Part shown: positions 60,387 to 64,000 of the stretch, in pieces
Layout: every line of letters begins with the position of its first letter
How positions within the stretch are numbered: position 1 is the first letter of the stretch
NCBI RefSeq assembly: GCF_017355935.1
Contig: NZ_JAFIQT010000011.1
Location: 44,101-108,100, forward strand
Direction: 5' to 3'
DNA: 64,000 nucleotides
Origin: Telluribacter humicola
GTDB lineage: Bacteria > Bacteroidota > Bacteroidia > Cytophagales > Spirosomataceae
The notes under the pieces: generated by a model
Seen by the model: the letters and a program-made list of their open reading frames with translations, nothing else
The model's database searches: none
What the model was told of the DNA's origin: nothing
Position numbers and translations under genes: made by a program

Positions 60387-60694
60387 TGGTATGTATATCG
60401 GGAAGATGAATTGAATTATTTACTTTTGAATTTGAACAAAAATAGTATTTGATTTTTTATTTGCTAATCTGCGATTTCTGCGGCCAGGCTTTAAATTGTA
60501 CTGAAAGCAGACAACGTGCAGAATGTAAACGGAATGTGTGACTGTTGGTTATAACAGGGGCCTCTGCCGGGGACAGCCTTTATTCTATTTAAGTCCCTGG
60601 AATATAGTAGTAATTTAATGTTTACAATATTTTTAATAAATTTGCATTTATCTTATTTGAAATAAAGAAGTAAAACCCCATAAACATTTAGAAA
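60387..60694. promoter_or_regulatory. Divergent control region with a near-consensus Bacteroidota promoter for spt
   Basis: TTTA (60614-60617), exactly 19 bp, and TAAATTTG (60637-60644) almost match TTTG-N19-TAnnTTTG. The transcript would start near 60651, about 44 nt before the GTG of the next gene. The rest of the 308-bp region is gene-free. Confidence 0.5.
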
Positions 60695-61963
60695 GTGGAT
60701 ATTTTTGAGAAACTACGCGACAACTGGGGCCCAATAGGTACGCCCGCTAAGATGCTGAATAGCCATCATTACTTCTCATTCCCTATGCTGGAAGGCGAAT
60801 TAGGGCCTCGTATGAGGTTCATGGGGCGCGAAGTTTTGAACTGGAGCCTTAATAACTACCTCGGGTTGGCCAACCATCCGGAGGTGCGTAAGGTTGATGC
60901 TGAAGCAGCGGCGAAGTGGGGACTGGCCTATCCGATGGGAGCCCGTATGATGTCCGGTAACTCAGTACTTCACGAGCAGTTTGAGAAAGAGCTGGCGGAG
61001 TTTGTGGGCAAAAAAGACGCGTTCCTGCTTAACTACGGCTACCAGGGAGTGATGTCGGTGATAGAGTCGGTATGTGATCACCGCGATGTAATCGTGTACG
61101 ATGCCGAGTCACACGCCTGTCTGATTGATGGTATTCGTCTGCATAAAGCCAAAATGGGACAGTACTACAAGTTCAATCATAATGATATGGACAGCCTTGA
61201 GAAAAACCTCAAGCGTGCTACCAAAATGGCCGACGAAAAAGGCGGTGGTGTACTGGTGATCACTGAGGGCGTATTTGGTATGTCCGGTAAGGTAGGTGAC
61301 CTTAAAGCCATCGTAGCACTCAAAGAAAAATACAGCTTCCGCCTGCTCGTGGATGATGCGCACGGATTCGGTACTATGGGTGAGACCGGGGCCGGTGTAG
61401 GTGAACTATTAGGCGTGCAGGAAGGTATCGACCTGTACTTCTCTACTTTCGCGAAGTCTATGGCCGCAATCGGTGGTTTCATTGCTGCTGATGATCCGCA
61501 GATCATCATGTACCTTAAGTATAACATGCGCTCGCAGACCTATGCCAAGGCGCTGCCTATGCCGTACGTAGAAGGTTGCCGCAAGCGTCTGGAGATGATC
61601 AAGACTATGCCTGAGCTGCGCGAAAAACTATGGGAAAATGTGGATGCCCTGCAGAACGGATTGCGTGAGCGCGGCTTCAACATTGGCGATACTGAGTCGC
61701 CCGTGACGCCAATATTCCTGCATAGTGAAGGAGGTATTCCGGAAGTAACCCGTATGGTACGCGACCTGCGTGAAAATATGGGGGTCTTCTGCTCTATAGT
61801 AGTATATCCGGTGGTACCTAAAGGACAGATTATGCTACGAATCATACCTACTGCTGCGCACTCACTCGAGGATGTAGAGTACACGCTGAATGCGTTCACT
61901 GACCTGGCCGAAAAGCTAAAGAATCGGGTGTATCAAATCGAAGATGCTCAGCCGGTGGCGTAA
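60695..61963 (+). CDS. Serine palmitoyltransferase-type aminotransferase (alpha-oxoamine synthase family)
   Basis: The 422-residue PLP enzyme belongs to the alpha-oxoamine synthases. The PLP lysine is Lys254 in STFAKSMA, the stacking His140 in ESHACLIDG and DDAHGFGTMG supplies Asp/His. In Bacteroidota, close relatives condense serine and acyl-CoA for sphingolipids, though many are labelled 2-amino-3-ketobutyrate CoA ligase. The start is a GTG at 60695; no nearby ATG fits. It stands next to a promoter and a terminator, so it is monocistronic. Confidence 0.85.
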   Translation: MDIFEKLRDNWGPIGTPAKMLNSHHYFSFPMLEGELGPRMRFMGREVLNWSLNNYLGLANHPEVRKVDAEAAAKWGLAYPMGARMMSGNSVLHEQFEKELAEFVGKKDAFLLNYGYQGVMSVIESVCDHRDVIVYDAESHACLIDGIRLHKAKMGQYYKFNHNDMDSLEKNLKRATKMADEKGGGVLVITEGVFGMSGKVGDLKAIVALKEKYSFRLLVDDAHGFGTMGETGAGVGELLGVQEGIDLYFSTFAKSMAAIGGFIAADDPQIIMYLKYNMRSQTYAKALPMPYVEGCRKRLEMIKTMPELREKLWENVDALQNGLRERGFNIGDTESPVTPIFLHSEGGIPEVTRMVRDLRENMGVFCSIVVYPVVPKGQIMLRIIPTAAHSLEDVEYTLNAFTDLAEKLKNRVYQIEDAQPVA

Positions 61964-61988
61964 CTATAAAAACCTTTAAATTTAACGG

Positions 61989-62024
61989 AAAAGGGCATTT
62001 TTTAAAAAAAGTGCCCTTTTTTTT
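61989..62024 (+). terminator. Terminator after spt
   Basis: aaaagggca (61989-61997) pairs with tgcccttt (from 62012), followed by a long T-run. The loop is A/T-rich. Confidence 0.85.
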
Positions 62025-62227
62025 GCTTTTTTCTCCAAATTTTTAAATCTATATAAGCTATTGAAATACAACGTGTTATGTAGGAGTGTCGATAATATTT
62101 GCACTATTCTAAGTGATTTTTTTGCTTAACCGGGTTGCGGAATTGGTTTTAATTACTAAATTTCGGTCAAAACATGCGTTTTTAGCCTGTTTTAAGCATT
62201 TTTCCACTTTAAAATAACATATCTCTT

Positions 62228-62410
62228 ATGGCAAGATTTGATGATGTAAAGAATTTAGTGATGTCACTCGAAGGTGATTTTGACAAGTTTTACAACAAAG
62301 GAAATCAGGCAGCTGGTACCCGTGTACGTAAAGGGATGCAGGATCTGAAAACTTTGGCTCAGGACATCCGTTCGGAGGTACAAAATATGAAGAATACCGA
62401 AGAAAAGTAA
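62228..62410 (+). CDS. Histone H1-like protein (Hc1 family)
   Basis: The 60-residue protein has the Bacteroidota histone H1-like pattern: MARFDDVKNLVMSLEGDFDKFYNKGNQ (in two parts) followed by AGTRVRKGMQDLKTLAQDIR. It is predicted all-helical. Unlike chlamydial Hc1 it lacks the long Lys/Ala tail. It probably binds DNA, but direct proof in this group is thin. A strong terminator follows. Confidence 0.85.
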   Translation: MARFDDVKNLVMSLEGDFDKFYNKGNQAAGTRVRKGMQDLKTLAQDIRSEVQNMKNTEEK

Positions 62411-62433
62411 CCCTAAACCTAAAGGTTTTATGG

Positions 62434-62466
62434 TAGGCCCGACGCTCTGTCGGGCCTATTTTTTTG
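62434..62466. terminator. Terminator after the histone-like gene
   Basis: taggcccgac (62434-62443) and gtcgggccta (62449-62458) form a perfect 10-bp stem followed by a T-run. It also lies at the 3' end of the convergent maoC gene. Confidence 0.9.
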
Positions 62467-62880
62467 TCAGAATTTTTCGCGGTGCATCAGGGTGGCTACT
62501 CCCTTGGTCGTCAGTTTACGAGTAACCGCATCAAAAATCTCCGTCGAGATTTCAGCCGTATGTTTATCTGCATTGATGCTGACAATAGTAAAAACAGCTT
62601 CGTAGTCTGTTTCTACAAACATAGGTCGCATAAAATCGAGCGTTTGCTTAAGGTATACCGAGCCATATCCCGGAAACTGGGTACCCAGTACCTTCGTAAA
62701 TACGCTGGCTCCGAGCATACCATGAATAATCGGACGCTTGAAAGGAGTAGTCGCGGCAAATTCAGGATCAAGATGTAATGGATTGTTGTCTCCGGTTACT
62801 CTTGCAAACTCCTCAACGTCAGCTTGTGAAAACCGAAAGGCATGGGAGAAGGAAGCGTTGAGTGCAGGTTCTATTTCCAT
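62467..62880 (-). CDS. MaoC family dehydratase ((R)-specific enoyl-CoA hydratase type)
   Basis: The 137-residue hot-dog-fold protein has the hydratase 2 motif: FARVTGDNNPLHLDPEFAATTPF with the catalytic Asp and His. IIHGMLGASVF follows, and the YLKQTLDFMRPMFV strand is typical. It hydrates enoyl-CoA to (R)-3-hydroxyacyl-CoA, in fatty acid or polyester metabolism. The neighbour genes give no more detail. It converges on the histone-like gene. Confidence 0.9.
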   Translation of the reverse strand: MEIEPALNASFSHAFRFSQADVEEFARVTGDNNPLHLDPEFAATTPFKRPIIHGMLGASVFTKVLGTQFPGYGSVYLKQTLDFMRPMFVETDYEAVFTIVSINADKHTAEISTEIFDAVTRKLTTKGVATLMHREKF

Positions 62881-63119
62881 AAAATGCAGAATGTTTATCA
62901 GATGTAAGACTATAGGTATAGCCCCAAAAATCGGCTAAACTATCCGGTCAGCCAAATTTAGGGTTCTGAATTGTCTGATGTAGCCCAGGGGGCAGCAGAT
63001 GTGGAGCAATAACTTTTTCAGAACCTCGCCGGATTACCTACCTTTGCAACTCCCTTTTACTAATAGATATTTGTCTGGAGAGAGATCTTCTGTGATTGTT
63101 TAACTACTACTGCTTGCTC

Positions 63120-64000
63120 ATGTTATTCTGGCATACTCTTTCAAAATTCATTCTCCGAAACCGCGCCTGGCTGGCTGGCCTGGTGATCCTGACTACTGCT
63201 TTTATGGGATACAAAGCCAGTAGTATCCGGCTATCCTACGAACTGGCCAAGATACTGCCCGCTACTGATCCTAATTTCAAGTTGTATGAAGAGTTCAAGG
63301 GACGCTACGGCGAAGATGGCAGTGTCATGGTTATTGGTATCGAGACGGATAGTATGTACAGTCTTCCCCTGTTTACAGAGTGGTATGAGCTAAGCCGGGA
63401 GATCAAAGCCATAGATGGCATCAAGAATGTACTCTCCAACGCAGACCTGTATCAAATCGTACGTAACGACAGCCTTAACCGCTTTGACTTTAAGCCACTG
63501 ACGAGTCAGAAGCCTACTACCCAGGCCGATGTAGATACTATTGCAGCTAAGATAGCGGCCATGCCCTTCTACCAGGGATTTGTGGTGAGTGAGGATGGGA
63601 AGGCGCACCTGATGGCCGTAACCTTCGACCAGAGCAAACTGAACAGCAAGAGCCGCATTGATATAGCCAAGCAGATCAAAGCCATAGCCCTGGCTTTTGG
63701 TGAGAAGAACGGGCAGGAAGTACACCTATCAGGTATGCCTTACATCCGTACGGAGTTTATGTCGAAGGTGAGCAAGGAGATGAGTCTTTTTATGGCGTTG
63801 GCTTTTGGGGTTACAGCCCTGATTCTGCTCCTGTTTTTCCGGTCAATAGTAGTAGCACTGGCGGCAGTCTTTGTTGTGGGACTGGGGGTCGTGTGGTCGC
63901 TGGGACTGATCGGTATCTTTGACTTTCGCATCACGCTGCTTTCGGGCCTGATTCCCCCGCTGCTGATCGTGATAGGTATCCCTAACTGTATCTTCCTGGT
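63120..64000 (+). CDS. RND/MMPL family exporter (C-terminus cut by window edge)
   Basis: From the ATG at 63120 an open frame of 293 codons runs off the right edge. It begins with a helix (RNRAWLAGLVILTTAFMGY), a periplasmic loop domain (about 40-215, SYELAKILPATDPNFKLYEEF) and then a run of helices (LFMALAFGVTALILLLFF, IVVALAAVFVVGLGVVWSLG, LSGLIPPLLIVIGIPNCIFL). This is the MMPL/HpnN-type RND layout, moving lipids or hydrophobic molecules in the envelope. The second half is outside the window. Confidence 0.88.
   Translation, partial: MLFWHTLSKFILRNRAWLAGLVILTTAFMGYKASSIRLSYELAKILPATDPNFKLYEEFKGRYGEDGSVMVIGIETDSMYSLPLFTEWYELSREIKAIDGIKNVLSNADLYQIVRNDSLNRFDFKPLTSQKPTTQADVDTIAAKIAAMPFYQGFVVSEDGKAHLMAVTFDQSKLNSKSRIDIAKQIKAIALAFGEKNGQEVHLSGMPYIRTEFMSKVSKEMSLFMALAFGVTALILLLFFRSIVVALAAVFVVGLGVVWSLGLIGIFDFRITLLSGLIPPLLIVIGIPNCIFL

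Overview
The window reads as a chromosomal segment of an aerobic, heterotrophic member of the Bacteroidota, order Cytophagales. The grounds are lineage-typical genes (DUF4290, Wzi-type capsule barrel, histone H1-like protein, sphingolipid-type serine palmitoyltransferase, DUF1080, SUI1/YciH), promoters resembling the Bacteroidota TTTG-N19-TAnnTTTG pattern, and almost no Shine-Dalgarno sequences. Base composition looks close to 50% GC, and GTAC words (GTA valine next to TAC/ACC) are strikingly common. Family-level placement (for example Spirosomataceae) is a guess. I saw no tRNA, rRNA, transposase, prophage or CRISPR array.

Layout. 1-13 kb: a cut MATE exporter, DUF4290 protein, MurA with an Asp in place of the fosfomycin-target Cys, a Wzi capsule protein, a methyltransferase, a membrane zincin, a DUF1080 glycosidase-like protein, an orphan McrC nuclease, a Kelch protein, an M1 metallopeptidase and an S8 lipoprotein protease. 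13.4-23 kb: the most distinctive block, a Cox-type molybdenum hydroxylase locus: coxG-coxS-coxL-coxM, then the MoxR/VWA pair (coxD/coxE-like), with an AraC regulator and a divergent XdhC maturation factor. The large subunit has the AYRGAGR loop, not the CO-dehydrogenase loop, so its substrate is open. 23-31 kb: two SDRs, a Crp regulator, cysteine desulfurase, sugar isomerase-like protein, SMP-30 lactonase, sulfatase, esterase and Ppx/GppA. 31.9-35.7 kb: rpsU, xerC, PEP carboxylase. 36.3-42.3 kb: the phenylalanine/tyrosine degradation run hmgA-hppD-phhA-marR-fahA-flavin reductase. 42.5-57.8 kb: SIMPL protein, tandem NudK-like NUDIX genes, DeoR regulator, phosphoesterase, gamma-glutamyltransferase, FtsX permease, SUI1, lipid kinase, NhaA, MeaB, IspD, QueA. 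58-64 kb: a stand-alone C-terminal domain of an ISP-type restriction enzyme, biotin carboxylase, serine palmitoyltransferase, histone-like protein, MaoC hydratase and a cut RND/MMPL exporter.

Structure beyond genes. Many spacers hold strong hairpins, most of them credible terminators. At least seven spacers share one odd architecture: imperfect inverted arms written in a small vocabulary of short words (cagag, ttagt/ttagc, tcga/gcagaatg, gattgagtg, cactggtcac). A 200-bp spacer beside moxR has MITE-like nested inverted repeats. These non-coding elements and the unassigned molybdenum hydroxylase locus are the best candidates for undescribed biology here; the orphan McrC and the restriction-enzyme fragment look like decayed or repurposed defence genes.
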